64,000 bases of DNA from Corynebacterium aquilae DSM 44791 (GTDB lineage: Bacteria > Actinomycetota > Actinomycetes > Mycobacteriales > Mycobacteriaceae). The position numbers and the translations under genes were made by a program. Below, in pieces: positions 16,782-25,988 of the stretch (positions are counted from its first letter, which is position 1; each line of letters starts with the position of its first letter). The notes under the pieces are model-generated. The model saw only the letters and a list, made by a program, of their open reading frames with translations, was not told where the DNA came from and did no database searches. The stretch spans positions 519,992-583,991 of the forward strand of contig NZ_CP009245.1 in NCBI RefSeq assembly GCF_001941445.1. The letters run 5' to 3'.

Positions 16782-17642
16782 GTGACTGCACTCAAACTCG
16801 ATGGACAGCTGTACCGCGACGAAATCTTCGCCGACCTGGCGCGCCGGGTCGACGCGTTGAAAGCCCGGGGAATTACCCCGGGGTTGGCAACCGTGCTGGT
16901 TGGCGATGATCCTGCTTCGCACGCTTATGTGAAGATGAAGCACCGCGACTGCGAACAGATCGGCGTCAACAGCATCCGCAAGGATCTTCCCGCGGACGTG
17001 ACTCAGGAAGAACTCAACGCGGTCATTGACGAACTCAACAACGATGACGCATGCACGGGCTATATCGTGCAGTTGCCGTTGCCGAAGCACCTGGATGAAA
17101 ACGCGGTGCTGGCCCGCATCAACCCGGATAAGGACGCTGATGGCCTGCACCCCACGAACCTGGGCAAGCTGGTGCTCAACGAGGATGCACCACTGCCGTG
17201 CACCCCTAATGGTTCTATTCACCTGCTGAAGCGCTTCGGCGTGGAGTTGGATGGCGCGCATGTGGTGGTCATTGGTCGTGGCGTCACGGTGGGCCGACCC
17301 ATCGGTTTGATGCTGACCCGCCGCAGCGAAAATTCCACGGTGACGCTGTGCCACACCGGCACCCGTGATCTGAAAGCAATGACCTTGCAGGCGGATGTCA
17401 TCATCGCTGCGGCCGGTAAAGCCCACATGCTGACCAAGGACATGGTCAAGCCGGGCGCTGCGGTGCTGGATGTGGGAGTGTCCCGCGTGGACGGCAAACT
17501 AGCAGGGGATGTGCACCCCGATGTGTGGGAGGTCGCTGGTGCGGTGTCCCCGAACCCCGGCGGGGTGGGCCCGCTGACGCGTGCTTTCCTGGTGCGCAAT
17601 GTGGTTGAGCGCGCCGAAAAAGCCGCCGGCCTGTCCTCTTAG
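16782..17642 (+). CDS. folD: Bifunctional methylene-THF dehydrogenase/cyclohydrolase FolD
   Basis: FolD interconverts 5,10-methylene-THF and 10-formyl-THF in the cytoplasm. The protein (286 residues) shows the catalytic lysine motif [14 protein letters not shown], the substrate motif [21 protein letters not shown] and the Rossmann dinucleotide motif [18 protein letters not shown], ending [18 protein letters not shown] start at GTG 16782 (MTALKLDG) because corynebacterial FolD proteins begin MTAIKLDG; an ATG at 16773 would add three residues. Divergent from trmL. Codon use is ordinary here, in contrast to the C/A-rich tract that ends just upstream. Confidence 0.93.
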   Translation: MTALKLDGQLYRDEIFADLARRVDALKARGITPGLATVLVGDDPASHAYVKMKHRDCEQIGVNSIRKDLPADVTQEELNAVIDELNNDDACTGYIVQLPLPKHLDENAVLARINPDKDADGLHPTNLGKLVLNEDAPLPCTPNGSIHLLKRFGVELDGAHVVVIGRGVTVGRPIGLMLTRRSENSTVTLCHTGTRDLKAMTLQADVIIAAAGKAHMLTKDMVKPGAAVLDVGVSRVDGKLAGDVHPDVWEVAGAVSPNPGGVGPLTRAFLVRNVVERAEKAAGLSS

Positions 17643-17806
17643 CCGTTTTCTTTTCGCCGCGCCTCGCGCCGAAACGGCCCCCTGGACTTTAGGGGTGAGA
17701 CCCGGTGCGAGGCGCCCTTGTGTGTTGCGCTAGGCTCTAGACTTTCACCAAGCGCCCCCGCTTTATTGTTTTGCCCATCTTTTTCGCTGAAAGCGTCGTT
17801 GAACTC

Positions 17807-18151
17807 ATGCCGCACACCACGCACAAGCTTGACGCCATGCTGCGTAATCCGCATGACCGCCGCCAAAAGCCATCGGTTTTTCCGGTGGCCGCGCAGTGGG
17901 CGGGCATTGCGGTGTTTGTGGTGTGCCTGGCGCTGTCGGGGGTGTGGGCGTTGACTGACCACTGGCGGCGCGCATCTTTCGCGTTGGGGGTGGCGATGCT
18001 GTGGTTGACGCTGCTGCGCGCGACCTGTGATTCCCGGGTGATGGGTATTTTGGCGGTGCGTTCGCGCCGCTTCGATATGGCGTTTACTGCGGTGTTGGGC
18101 TCGGCGCTGGTGTTTTTGGCCCTGAGCGTGGACTCTTTGGGCAGCGGTTAG
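17807..18151 (+). CDS. DUF3017-like membrane protein, 114 aa
   Basis: The start is taken at the ATG at 17807 (MPHTTHKLDAMLRNPHD); the frame extends to a TTG at 17771. Three hydrophobic segments are visible: AAQWAGIAVFVVCLALSGVW, FALGVAMLWLTLLRA and FTAVLGSALVFLALSV. The pattern and its position between folD and metX match the corynebacterial DUF3017 protein. Function is unknown. It is convergent with metX. Confidence 0.75.
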   Translation: MPHTTHKLDAMLRNPHDRRQKPSVFPVAAQWAGIAVFVVCLALSGVWALTDHWRRASFALGVAMLWLTLLRATCDSRVMGILAVRSRRFDMAFTAVLGSALVFLALSVDSLGSG

Positions 18152-18158
18152 CCTGATC

Positions 18159-18201
18159 AAAAAGCACCAGGCTGACCTGCGGTAGCGCAGGAAGCTGGTG
18201 C
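18159..18201 (-). terminator. Terminator of metX
   Basis: On the minus strand, GCACCAG and CTGGTGC enclose a perfect inner stem (CCTGCG-gtag-CGCAGG) and are followed by TTTTT. It lies in the 63-base convergent gap between the DUF3017-like gene and metX. Confidence 0.75.
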
Positions 18202-18214
18202 CGGTGGGATTGGG

Positions 18215-19372
18215 TTATTTTCCGCGCAGGTTGATGAGGGGTTCGCGGGGGCTGCCGGCCGGGCCGTCGTTGTGCGGGTGGGTGGTGATGTAGTGCAGGA
18301 AGCGGCGGGCGATGGTGTCGAGCTGCCGGGATTCGGTCAGGAAGGCATCGTGGCCGACGGGGGAGACAATTTTTGCCATGCCGATGAGGTTGCCCAGGTT
18401 GCGGGAGAGATGTTCCTGCTGGTGGTAGGGGTAAAGGATGTCGGTGTCGACGCCGGCGATCATGGTTGGCACCTGAGAGGACGATAGGGCTTTGTTGAGC
18501 CCGCCGCGCCCGAGCCCGATGTTGTGGCGGTTGAGGGCTTCGGTGAGGATGACGTAGCTGCCGGCGTCGAAGCGTTTGACGAGTTTGTCGGCCTGGTAGT
18601 CCAGGTAGCTGTTGACGGCGAAACGCTGGTGGGGGTCGATGAAGGCGCCGAGCGGGTTTTCGCCACTTTGGGCGTCGGCGCCGAAGCGCTCGTCGAGTTC
18701 GAGTTCGCCGCGGTAGGTCAGGTGGGCGATGCGCCGGGCGTTGGCTAGTCCTTCGGCGGGGATGGTGCCGGTGGCGTAGTAGTCGCCGCCGTGCCAGTGG
18801 GCGTCTTGGGTGATGGCGCCGATTTGTGCCTGCTGGATGCCGATTTGCCAGGCGCTGGCGCGTGCGGAGACCGCCAGCACGAGGGCGGCGTCCATGAAGG
18901 TGGGGTAGAGCAGGGTCCATTCCAGGGTGCGGGCGCCGCCGAGGGAGCCGCCGACGACGGCTTGGACGTGGTGGACGCCGAGGGTGGAGAGGAATTGGGC
19001 TTCGGCGTGCACGAGGTCGCGGATGGATAAGGCAGGAAAGCGGGAGCCCCAGGCGTTGCCGTCCGGGTGTGGGGAGGACGGTCCGGTGGACCCGCTGCAG
19101 CCGCCGATGACGTTGGTGCAGATCACGCAATAGTGCTCGGTGTCGAAGGCCTTGCCTGGGCCGATGAGATCAGCCCACCAGGTGGCGGCGTCCGAGTCGC
19201 CGGTCAGGGCGTGTTCGACGAGGATGATGTTGCTGTGGCCGTCCGCGTCGACTTGGGGCGTGCCCCAGTAGTGGTAGGCGATGACGCAGTCGTCGATGAC
19301 GGCGCCGGCTTCTGTGGTGAAACTACCGATGGGCAGCGTGGCGGGTGTGCCGGGTGCGGAAGGAAACTGCAT
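18215..19372 (-). CDS. metX: Homoserine O-acetyltransferase MetX
   Basis: MetX makes O-acetylhomoserine from homoserine and acetyl-CoA, the first committed step to methionine, and supplies the substrate of MetY about 10 kb away. The 385-residue alpha/beta hydrolase has the nucleophile elbow VVGGSLGGARTLEW, the catalytic Asp in GVDTDILYP and the catalytic His in VGHDAFLTES. I use the ATG at 19372 (MQFPSAPG), which has AAGGA upstream; the frame to 19426 is longer than family members. An McbR-like operator lies 71-86 bases upstream. Confidence 0.93.
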   Translation of the reverse strand: MQFPSAPGTPATLPIGSFTTEAGAVIDDCVIAYHYWGTPQVDADGHSNIILVEHALTGDSDAATWWADLIGPGKAFDTEHYCVICTNVIGGCSGSTGPSSPHPDGNAWGSRFPALSIRDLVHAEAQFLSTLGVHHVQAVVGGSLGGARTLEWTLLYPTFMDAALVLAVSARASAWQIGIQQAQIGAITQDAHWHGGDYYATGTIPAEGLANARRIAHLTYRGELELDERFGADAQSGENPLGAFIDPHQRFAVNSYLDYQADKLVKRFDAGSYVILTEALNRHNIGLGRGGLNKALSSSQVPTMIAGVDTDILYPYHQQEHLSRNLGNLIGMAKIVSPVGHDAFLTESRQLDTIARRFLHYITTHPHNDGPAGSPREPLINLRGK

Positions 19373-19442
19373 GGGTGGTCGGAGTCCTTGGGGTTTCGGT
19401 GAGGGTTTGCCGGTGGGGCAGACCAATGCAGCCCACTATATC

Positions 19443-19458
19443 TGTACCGCTCTGTCTA
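19443..19458 (-). promoter_or_regulatory. McbR-type operator upstream of metX
   Basis: TGTACCGCTCTGTCTA carries the same TGTAC and GTCTA arms, six bases apart, as the site at 4266-4281 before metQ. The repetition in front of unlinked methionine genes strengthens the assignment. Confidence 0.7.
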
Positions 19459-19550
19459 TTCCACCGTGGGGTAGGTCTTCTGACACCGCGGACTGCTGGA
19501 GGGCCTGGACTAGGGCCCAGGGCGCCGTGGCCGACACTGGGGAGAGGACG

Positions 19551-19602
19551 TGAAAAACGCCCCGGCCAACCTAGCGGTGATCGCAAGGTTGTGGGCGGGG
19601 CG
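19551..19602 (-). terminator. Terminator of the membrane-protein gene ending at 19642
   Basis: On the minus strand CGCCCCG and CGGGGCG pair, with an inner AACCT/AGGTT stem, followed by a five-base T-run. It isolates metX from the upstream gene. Confidence 0.75.
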
Positions 19603-19641
19603 CTGGAAAAGGCGGCTGCGAGTGCCGGCTTTGGGGGCCGG

Positions 19642-20136
19642 CTAGTGTGCGGCGGCAGAATCCACGTCGCGTTGGGTGTTTCGGGAACGCGTCCACACCG
19701 GGTGCAGGCCGGGTAAAAACCACACGCCGATGGCGGCGATGAGGGCGCTGGCCACAGCCCACCAGGTGGCATCGGTGGCGTCAACCGCCAAGAAAGAAAA
19801 GGCAGGCACGATCGCGACGATGACCCAGATGCACACCAGGGCAAGGACGAAAGTGGGCTTGATGCGGGAGTTTTCCGCCCAGCCGGCCTGCGGGAAGCGG
19901 GCCTTGGCCTCCGCGCGGACGCGGCGCAGTGGAGACTGGGCGGCGGCGAGCGCTGCAATCACGCACAACAGTGCGCCGACGCCGGCGACAAGAAGGTTGG
20001 ACATGGCGATGCCTCCCGCGCAGACAGCGGCGCCAGCGGCCATGCCGGCCCTCTCGGGGAGGCGGGCAGGAATGGGGGTGGCGGGATCAATGTCCGGGTA
20101 AAGCGCTGAGAAATCCGCTGTAACTGGGGTAGACAT
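19642..20136 (-). CDS. Hypothetical membrane protein, 164 aa
   Basis: An N-terminal soluble stretch of about 30 residues (MSTPVTADFSALYPDIDPAT) precedes four hydrophobic helices in two pairs: GMAAGAAVCAGGIAMSNLLV with VAGVGALLCVIAALAAAQ, then FVLALVCIWVIVAIVPAFSF with WWAVASALIAAIGVWFLPG. The loop between pairs is basic (RRVRAEAKARF), suggesting it is cytoplasmic. The start ATG at 20136 is the only good one. It is divergent from htaA. I do not recognise the family. Confidence 0.7.
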   Translation of the reverse strand: MSTPVTADFSALYPDIDPATPIPARLPERAGMAAGAAVCAGGIAMSNLLVAGVGALLCVIAALAAAQSPLRRVRAEAKARFPQAGWAENSRIKPTFVLALVCIWVIVAIVPAFSFLAVDATDATWWAVASALIAAIGVWFLPGLHPVWTRSRNTQRDVDSAAAH

Positions 20137-20224
20137 GGGTAGGCTGGGGTGTCCTCAAAAAGTTTGAGTAGGGCTGGACTGACTAGGCGCACTAGGTGCA
20201 TTTAGTCTACTGTGAAGTAGTTGT

Positions 20225-20243
20225 TAAGGCTACGCTAAAATCT
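20225..20243 (+). promoter_or_regulatory. DtxR-like box upstream of htaA
   Basis: TAAGGCTACGCTAAAATCT matches the DtxR consensus TWAGGTTAGSCTAACCTWA at about 13 of 19 positions. DtxR is the iron-dependent repressor that controls haem uptake genes in corynebacteria. Confidence 0.5.
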
Positions 20244-20275
20244 TAGGATGTTCTTTTGGCAAAACCAAAAGTGCG

Positions 20276-20299
20276 CGAGTGGCAACCCGAGTGGCAACC
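20276..20299 (+). repeat. 12-bp tandem direct repeat in the htaA leader
   Basis: CGAGTGGCAACC occurs twice head to tail (20276-20287 and 20288-20299). It might be an activator site or a slippage product. Confidence 0.6.
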
Positions 20300-20468
20300 A
20301 TTGTCTTTAGGGCAGGTCACTCGCGTCCTCGCGAATTTGCGCCCCAACGAAAGTACACCGCGCGCCCCGAAGCTGATTCCCGGTGCCTAAAGGTTTTAGG
20401 ACCACTTGCCACTTGCCGGGTGCTTGCCTTTATACACAGCCTTCCACGACGACACGCAAAGAGAAACC

Positions 20469-22424
20469 ATGACACGAGTTACTGCCACTGCACGTTCCGG
20501 CATGTGCCTTTCTGGCGCCGTGATTGCGGCGATGGCGTTGTCGCCCTTCATCGCCCCCCAAGCCCACGCCGCGACCTGTGGCACCTTCGAGTGGGCGTTG
20601 AAGGACTCTTTCCGTAGTTATCTGAAATCCCCCATCGCTAAAGGCGGATGGAACACCAACGGCGTCGGCGATAACGGCAGCCAGTTCGTCTTCGACATCG
20701 AGGGCATCAATAAAAAATCCGCCGACGAAGCTACCTTGGAGCTGCCGGGCGAATTGTCGTTCTATGGCCACGAGGAAGACGGAAAATACCTCTTGGACAT
20801 CACCATGAGCGACTGGAAAGTCCACGTCCATGGCAGCACCGCGGAAATTATCGCCGACTATCAGGCAAGCAGCGTCGACCCCGGCTCGCTGAAGCCGAAG
20901 GAGCCAATCTCTGGCGACGATGAAACAATCGCCACCATCCAGCTGAACAACACCCCAAACTTCGATAGTGGGGAAGTGTCCCTGGCCGGCACCACCAAGA
21001 TCGCCGACGGCGGGCTGAAAATGTTCGGCGGCTTCTACACCAGCGAAGACCAATTCGCGAACACTTTCGGCGAGGTCAACGCCGCGGGCTGTGCAAGCAG
21101 CAGCGTCAGCGGTGACTCAAAGTCCTCCGGTACTTCCGGGGGCACCTCCGGTGCCAAGACTCAAGAGTTGCGCATCTGGGACACCGACTCCGATGACATC
21201 AAGACCATCAAAGAACTCAACAACGCGATGTTCGCCTCCGGGGAAAGCTTTAAATCCGGCACCAGCATGATGGATAACGCCGACGCCCTGGCGCAGCGCA
21301 TCCGCGGCGGCAAACCCGCAACCACCGCCAGCGCCCAAGGGTCACAGCGCAGCGGCGACCGCACCACCACCAACACGGGCACCCAGCCCAAGGCCGGCGG
21401 CGCAGGGGAGAACACCGACGCCACTCCCGCGATCCCCACCCTAGACGGCGCAAACACCGCAGCCTCCGGGAACACCACAACAACCGGTGGTACCGACAGC
21501 GCGGCCACCACCGCCGGCGCCAGCACCGCCGGCCAGGGTGCAGCCACCGGGGGCGCAGAATGTGCCGCCGGCGACGTCAAAGCTGTCACCTCCACCGCGA
21601 TGCGGTGGGGAGTGAAATCCTCCTTTTTGAGCTACATCTCCGGATCCATCGCTAAAGGTGCCTGGGCCACCTCAAACACCACCTACAACCAGGGACAATT
21701 TAACTTCTCCGGCGCCAAGGGGGCAGTGAACACCGCCGCCAAATCCGGCAGCCTCGGCTACACCGGCGGCGTCCGCTTCAGCGGACACGGCGGCAAGCTG
21801 GACTTGATGATCGCCAACCCCGAAATCGTGTTCAACGGCAGCCGCGGCAGCCTCGTGGCCACGGTCGCCTCCTCCGACATGAGCGGAAAACGAACTGATT
21901 TTGGGCGTGTGGCCCTCGCCGACCTGGCATTCAGCAGCCTCAACGTCACCCCTACCTCCGTCAGCGGAACCACCAGCCAAGTCACTCTGACCCCGGCCGG
22001 CTCCCAAGCCTTTGCCGGTTTCTATGACGCCGGCACCGCACTGGCACCCCTGTCCTTTAACGCCGCTCTCGGCGGTGCCGCCGACTGCGCCGCCGCCCAA
22101 GGCTCCGGCGCCTCCGGGGCTGCCATCGCCGGAGTCTCCACCGGCACCAACGCCAGCGAAGTCCGCGCCGAAGGTACTGCACAGGCAGAACAAGCCGGGC
22201 TTCCCGTCGCCGGCGAAAGCGGCGGTGACGCTGCCGATATCGCCGCCCCGCAGCTGCCCGAACAGGGCGCTGCCAGCAAGAACTTCAAAATTAAAAACTC
22301 CGGCGAATCACAAGCCGCAACCACCGCCGGGCTCGACCCGGTGACCGCGGGCCTGCTAGTCGCAGCCGCCTTCATCGTCGGCGGCGGCGCCATCAGCAGC
22401 TTCGCCCTGCGTAACCCGGCCTAA
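20469..22424 (+). CDS. htaA: Surface haemin-binding protein HtaA
   Basis: HtaA binds haemin or haemoglobin at the cell surface and passes haem to HmuT. The 651-residue protein starts at the ATG at 20469, with a signal peptide (CLSGAVIAAMALSPFIAPQAHAA). It has two HtaA (CR) domains, about residues 38-220 and 370-535. Each keeps the Tyr/His/Tyr residues known to contact haem: FRSYLKS, FYGHEED and GGFYTS in the first; FLSYISG, FSGHGGK and AGFYDA in the second. A Thr/Gly/Ala-rich linker joins them. A C-terminal helix (AGLLVAAAFIVGGGAISSFA) anchors it. It is first in the htaA-hmuTUV order; a DtxR-like box lies upstream. Confidence 0.93.
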   Translation: MTRVTATARSGMCLSGAVIAAMALSPFIAPQAHAATCGTFEWALKDSFRSYLKSPIAKGGWNTNGVGDNGSQFVFDIEGINKKSADEATLELPGELSFYGHEEDGKYLLDITMSDWKVHVHGSTAEIIADYQASSVDPGSLKPKEPISGDDETIATIQLNNTPNFDSGEVSLAGTTKIADGGLKMFGGFYTSEDQFANTFGEVNAAGCASSSVSGDSKSSGTSGGTSGAKTQELRIWDTDSDDIKTIKELNNAMFASGESFKSGTSMMDNADALAQRIRGGKPATTASAQGSQRSGDRTTTNTGTQPKAGGAGENTDATPAIPTLDGANTAASGNTTTTGGTDSAATTAGASTAGQGAATGGAECAAGDVKAVTSTAMRWGVKSSFLSYISGSIAKGAWATSNTTYNQGQFNFSGAKGAVNTAAKSGSLGYTGGVRFSGHGGKLDLMIANPEIVFNGSRGSLVATVASSDMSGKRTDFGRVALADLAFSSLNVTPTSVSGTTSQVTLTPAGSQAFAGFYDAGTALAPLSFNAALGGAADCAAAQGSGASGAAIAGVSTGTNASEVRAEGTAQAEQAGLPVAGESGGDAADIAAPQLPEQGAASKNFKIKNSGESQAATTAGLDPVTAGLLVAAAFIVGGGAISSFALRNPA

Positions 22425-22479
22425 GCCCCAACAGTCCGCCACACCCACCCGAGTAAAACGAAAGCAGCTTTTCAGCATC

Positions 22480-23586
22480 GTGCGTACACCAGCTTTGAAC
22501 CCCTTCGTCCGAGCGCTCGCCGCAGTACTCGCCGGCAGCACCGCCGCTTTCGGCCTCGTCGCCTGCAGCAATGGCGAAGACTCCAGCCAGGCATCTAGCG
22601 ATGCCGAAATCCGCCAGCAGGTGGAGAACACGGGCGACCTGCCCGATCCGCACACCCTGACCGGTGTGACCGAGGTGGCGGACTTCTCGGAGCCGACCCC
22701 GGTGGAAAACAACCCCACCCCGCAGCTTCCCGTCGAACTCACCGACGCCGACGGCTACGACGTGACCGTCACCGACGTCTCCCGCATCATCGCCCTCGAC
22801 ATCTACGGCTCCTACACCAAAACCCTGCTGGGTTTGGGGCTGGGCGACAACATTGTGGGGCGCACCGTCTCCTCCACCGAACCGAGCCTCGACAAACTTC
22901 CCGTGGTCACCCAGGGCGGACACAACATCAATGTTGAAGCCATCCTGAAACTGCAGCCCACCCTGGTGATTGTGGATCACTCCATCGGCCCGGCTGACGC
23001 GATCGACCAAATCCGTGACGCCGGCGTGACTGTCGTCGTGATGGAGCCGCAACGCACCATCGCCTCGGTGGCCTCCGACATTGACGACGTTGCCGGTGTG
23101 GTCGGATTGCCCGAAGTGGGTAAGAAACTCGCCGAACGCTCCGTTGCCGACGTGGATGCCGATGTGGAAGCGATCAAGAAGATCACCCCTGCTGACAACC
23201 CAATGCGCATGGCGTTCCTCTACGCCCGTGGTAACGGTGGGGTGTTCTTCATCCTCGGTAAAGGCACCGGCGCGACCGACCTGATCGAAGGCATCGGCGG
23301 CGTCGACGTGGCCGCCGAAGCGGGTTTGTCAGACACCGTCCCGGCTAACGCCGAAGCTCTTGCCAAACTCAACCCCGACGTGTTCATCATGATGCGCGAT
23401 GGGTTGGAATCCACCGGCGGCATTGATGGTCTCCTGCAGCGCCCCGGCGTCGCCCAGACCACCGCTGGCCAAAACCAGCGCGTCGTCACCCTGCCCGACG
23501 GCCAATCCCTGGCCTACGGGCCGATGACCGGCGAAGTGCTCCTGCGCACCGCGCAGGCGGTGTACACCCCAAACGAGCTGAACTAA
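22480..23586 (+). CDS. hmuT: Haemin-binding lipoprotein HmuT
   Basis: HmuT receives haem from HtaA and delivers it to HmuUV. The 368-residue protein begins at GTG 22480 with a lipoprotein signal (LAGSTAAFGLVACSNG; lipobox LVAC). It is a class III cluster A-II binding protein. His148 (TQGGHNINVE) and Tyr248 (AFLYARGNGG) sit 100 residues apart, matching the His/Tyr haem-ligand pair described for C. diphtheriae HmuT (99 apart). About 95 residues before the first conserved lobe are less typical. It lies 55 bases after htaA and 69 before hmuU. Confidence 0.93.
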   Translation: MRTPALNPFVRALAAVLAGSTAAFGLVACSNGEDSSQASSDAEIRQQVENTGDLPDPHTLTGVTEVADFSEPTPVENNPTPQLPVELTDADGYDVTVTDVSRIIALDIYGSYTKTLLGLGLGDNIVGRTVSSTEPSLDKLPVVTQGGHNINVEAILKLQPTLVIVDHSIGPADAIDQIRDAGVTVVVMEPQRTIASVASDIDDVAGVVGLPEVGKKLAERSVADVDADVEAIKKITPADNPMRMAFLYARGNGGVFFILGKGTGATDLIEGIGGVDVAAEAGLSDTVPANAEALAKLNPDVFIMMRDGLESTGGIDGLLQRPGVAQTTAGQNQRVVTLPDGQSLAYGPMTGEVLLRTAQAVYTPNELN

Positions 23587-23655
23587 AACGCGGCCTCACC
23601 CCGCCCGCGCAGACCCGACACCACCACCCACCACAAGGCTTTGCTGAAAACTTCC

Positions 23656-24798
23656 ATGGCTACCCCCAAAACCACCGCCACCAAAGCCGAATCAGTTGCT
23701 GCTGATCCGGCAGGAACCGCGACGCCTGCGACCCCGCACACGACGCTCGCCAAGGACGTCTTCGCCGCGCGCACCACACGCCGCACAGTCTTGTTCATTG
23801 TGTTGGTGGCGCTGCTGCTGGCCACCGTGGTGGCCAGCATCGTGATGGGGCAGTACAACCTGTCTGCAGGGCAACTGTTTCACCTCGTCACCCAAGGCCC
23901 CCACGCCACGCTTCCTGCGGGGCCGGAAAAAATTGCCCACTCGGTGGTGTGGAACATTCGCCTGCCCCGCCTGGTGTTAGGCCTGGTTGTCGGAGCCGCC
24001 CTTGGTGTCGCCGGCGCGCTCATGCAGGCCGTTTTCGCAAACCCACTGGCCGAGCCGAGTGTTATTGGCGTGACCTCCGGTGCGGGCGTGGGGGCCGCTG
24101 TCGCGATCGTTTTCGGACTGAACTTCATCGGCGCATCCACGGTGCCGCTGTTTGCATTCATCAGCGCCGTGGTGGTCACCGTCGCGGTCTACCAGATGGC
24201 ACGCTTCGGCGGTCGGGTGCAAGTGGTCAACCTGATCCTCACCGGTATCGCCATCAACGCGGTGTGTGCCGCGCTGATTTCCTTCATGGTCTACCTGGCG
24301 CCCACGACCTCCCGCGAACAAATCATCTTCTGGCAGATGGGTTCCCTCAACGGCACCCAGTGGAAGCACGTGGTCGTGGTGGTTCCGATCGTCATTGTGG
24401 GTATCGCTTTGTCGCTGCGGCTGGGTAGCCGACTGGATTTGCTGGCGCTTGGCGACCGGGCTGCCGGCCACATCGGTGTCAACGTTGCCCGCCTGCGCAT
24501 TGCTGCCATCGGTGCCGCCACTTTGCTGACAGCCGGCGCGGTGGCCTATGCGGGGCTGATCGGCTTTGTGGGGCTCATCGTGCCTCACCTGCTGCGCGGC
24601 ATTACCGGACCTTCCAACAAGGTGTTGTTGCCCGCGAGTGCGCTGGCCGGTGCCGTGTTAATCGGGCTGGCTGATATCGCAGCCCGCACCGTTATTGACT
24701 ATGCGGATCTTCCCATCGGTATTTTCACGGCCCTGGTGGGTGGCCCGACGTTTTTCGTTTTGTTGCGCCGGATGATGAAAAAGGGAGCGCACGCGTGA
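23656..24798 (+). CDS. hmuU: Haemin ABC transporter permease HmuU
   Basis: This 380-residue FecCD-family permease forms the haem channel. About ten helices are visible, beginning with VLFIVLVALLLATVVASIV, and the family motifs RLPRLVLGLVVGAALGVAGA, FANPLAEPSVIGVTSGAGVG and LIGFVGLIVPHLLRGITG are intact. I prefer the ATG at 23656 (MATPKTTATK); a TTG at 23641 adds five residues. The ~40-residue polar N-terminus is an extension common in actinobacterial members. Its stop overlaps the hmuV start. Confidence 0.93.
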   Translation: MATPKTTATKAESVAADPAGTATPATPHTTLAKDVFAARTTRRTVLFIVLVALLLATVVASIVMGQYNLSAGQLFHLVTQGPHATLPAGPEKIAHSVVWNIRLPRLVLGLVVGAALGVAGALMQAVFANPLAEPSVIGVTSGAGVGAAVAIVFGLNFIGASTVPLFAFISAVVVTVAVYQMARFGGRVQVVNLILTGIAINAVCAALISFMVYLAPTTSREQIIFWQMGSLNGTQWKHVVVVVPIVIVGIALSLRLGSRLDLLALGDRAAGHIGVNVARLRIAAIGAATLLTAGAVAYAGLIGFVGLIVPHLLRGITGPSNKVLLPASALAGAVLIGLADIAARTVIDYADLPIGIFTALVGGPTFFVLLRRMMKKGAHA

Positions 24799-25715
24799 GC
24801 CGACACGCCCGACAAGAGCACGCCGCCGACAGCATGCCGGCGGAAAATCAGCTGTCGCCGGCAGCTGGTGGCCCGGCCATGATTGATGTGTCCGGGGTGA
24901 CCATCACGGTGGGGGACAAGACCCTCCTGCGAGAAATCTCCATGACGGCACGCGCTGGCCGGGTGGTCGGCCTGATTGGCCCCAACGGTGCGGGTAAGTC
25001 CACCTTGCTGGCCGCGCTGGCTGGCGACCGCGCCCCGGCTGCCGGCGCCATCAGCCTCAATGGGGTGAACCCCTATGCCACCAGCGCTCGGCACCTGGCG
25101 CAGTGTCGCGCGGTCATGTTGCAAGACGTCGGGGTGTCTTTTTCTTTCCTCGTACGAGACGTCGTGGAGATGGGGCGCCGGCCGTGGGGTGGCACGGAGC
25201 GCAGCGCCCATGACGACGCCGTGGTGGATGCCGCAATGCAAGCCACCGAGGTGTACCACCTGGCTCACCGCGACGTCATGACCTTGTCAGGCGGTGAACG
25301 GGCGCGCGTCGCGTTGGCGCGTGTCCTCGCACAACAAACCCCGGTGGTGTTTTTGGATGAACCCACCGCCGCGTTGGATATTGGCCACCAGGAGCAGGCC
25401 TTGGGCCTGATGCGTGCGATGGCGCGCGCTGGTGCCGCGGTGATTGTGGTGCTGCACGACCTCAACGCCGCCGCAGCATATTGCGATGACATCGTGTGCC
25501 TGGGCAACGGCACTATTGCCGCGCAGGGAAGTGTTGAAGACGTGTACGTGGACACGATCTTGAGCGAGGTATACGGCTGGCAGATCGCGGTCAATCAGGT
25601 CCCGGATCCGGGCGATCCATCCCGGTTGATTCCCCATGTCGTTCCGCGTCGCGGGCACGTGTCCCGTGAGCACACCACGGGGTTGCAGTTGGGAATGCAG
25701 CTACCGCCTGTATGA
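24795..25715 (+). CDS. hmuV: Haemin ABC transporter ATPase HmuV
   Basis: This 306-residue ATPase drives HmuU. It has Walker A (GPNGAGKSTLLAAL), the Q-loop (AVMLQDVGVSF), signature (LSGGERARVALARVL), Walker B (VVFLDEPTAALD) and the switch His (VVLHDLNAAA). The GTG at 24795 overlaps the hmuU stop (GTGA), so expression is coupled. The first ~30 residues are polar and variable, so an internal start is possible. This gene ends the hmuTUV block; htaB follows after 273 bases with its own signals. Confidence 0.93.
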   Translation: MSRHARQEHAADSMPAENQLSPAAGGPAMIDVSGVTITVGDKTLLREISMTARAGRVVGLIGPNGAGKSTLLAALAGDRAPAAGAISLNGVNPYATSARHLAQCRAVMLQDVGVSFSFLVRDVVEMGRRPWGGTERSAHDDAVVDAAMQATEVYHLAHRDVMTLSGGERARVALARVLAQQTPVVFLDEPTAALDIGHQEQALGLMRAMARAGAAVIVVLHDLNAAAAYCDDIVCLGNGTIAAQGSVEDVYVDTILSEVYGWQIAVNQVPDPGDPSRLIPHVVPRRGHVSREHTTGLQLGMQLPPV

Positions 25716-25768
25716 GCTTTTTCTGCATAAAGTCCATGTCACGGTCCGTACCACCGCGTATGTGACAA

Positions 25769-25794
25769 TTGACACTTAGGGAAAGCTTGACTGA
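25769..25794 (+). promoter_or_regulatory. Candidate htaB promoter with weak DtxR-like box
   Basis: A perfect -35 hexamer TTGACA (25769-25774) is followed by TTAGGGAAAGCTTGACTGA (25776-25794), which matches the DtxR consensus at about 12 of 19 positions. The -10 is not clear, so this is a weak prediction. Confidence 0.3.
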
Positions 25795-25988
25795 TTAGCT
25801 CACTATAGGAAGACTAGTGGCAGAAATAATGCTTAGGCTGCTCTATCTTCGACCTGCTCCCAGTCTGCTGGGCATTCGCTCAACACCTGGTGGATGCTCA
25901 TCGAGCGGGATGTTGGGGATGGGGCGCCGATTGGACCTACGGCGTTACTTCGACTGACCCCCAAAAAAACTTTCTGAAGGAGTCTTCA

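Larger units (their letters stand above)
20137..20468. other. Divergent intergenic region upstream of htaA
   Basis: This 332-base region holds a DtxR-like box (20225-20243) and a 12-bp tandem direct repeat. I see no small gene. The htaA leader is probably about 200 bases long if transcription starts near the DtxR box. Confidence 0.6.

Noticed and set aside
16698..17426. Upstream part of a 413-codon minus-strand frame that ends in trmL
   Set aside because: It is antisense to folD, which has clear motifs on the + strand; the frame is kept open by base composition. Only the last 170 codons are trmL.
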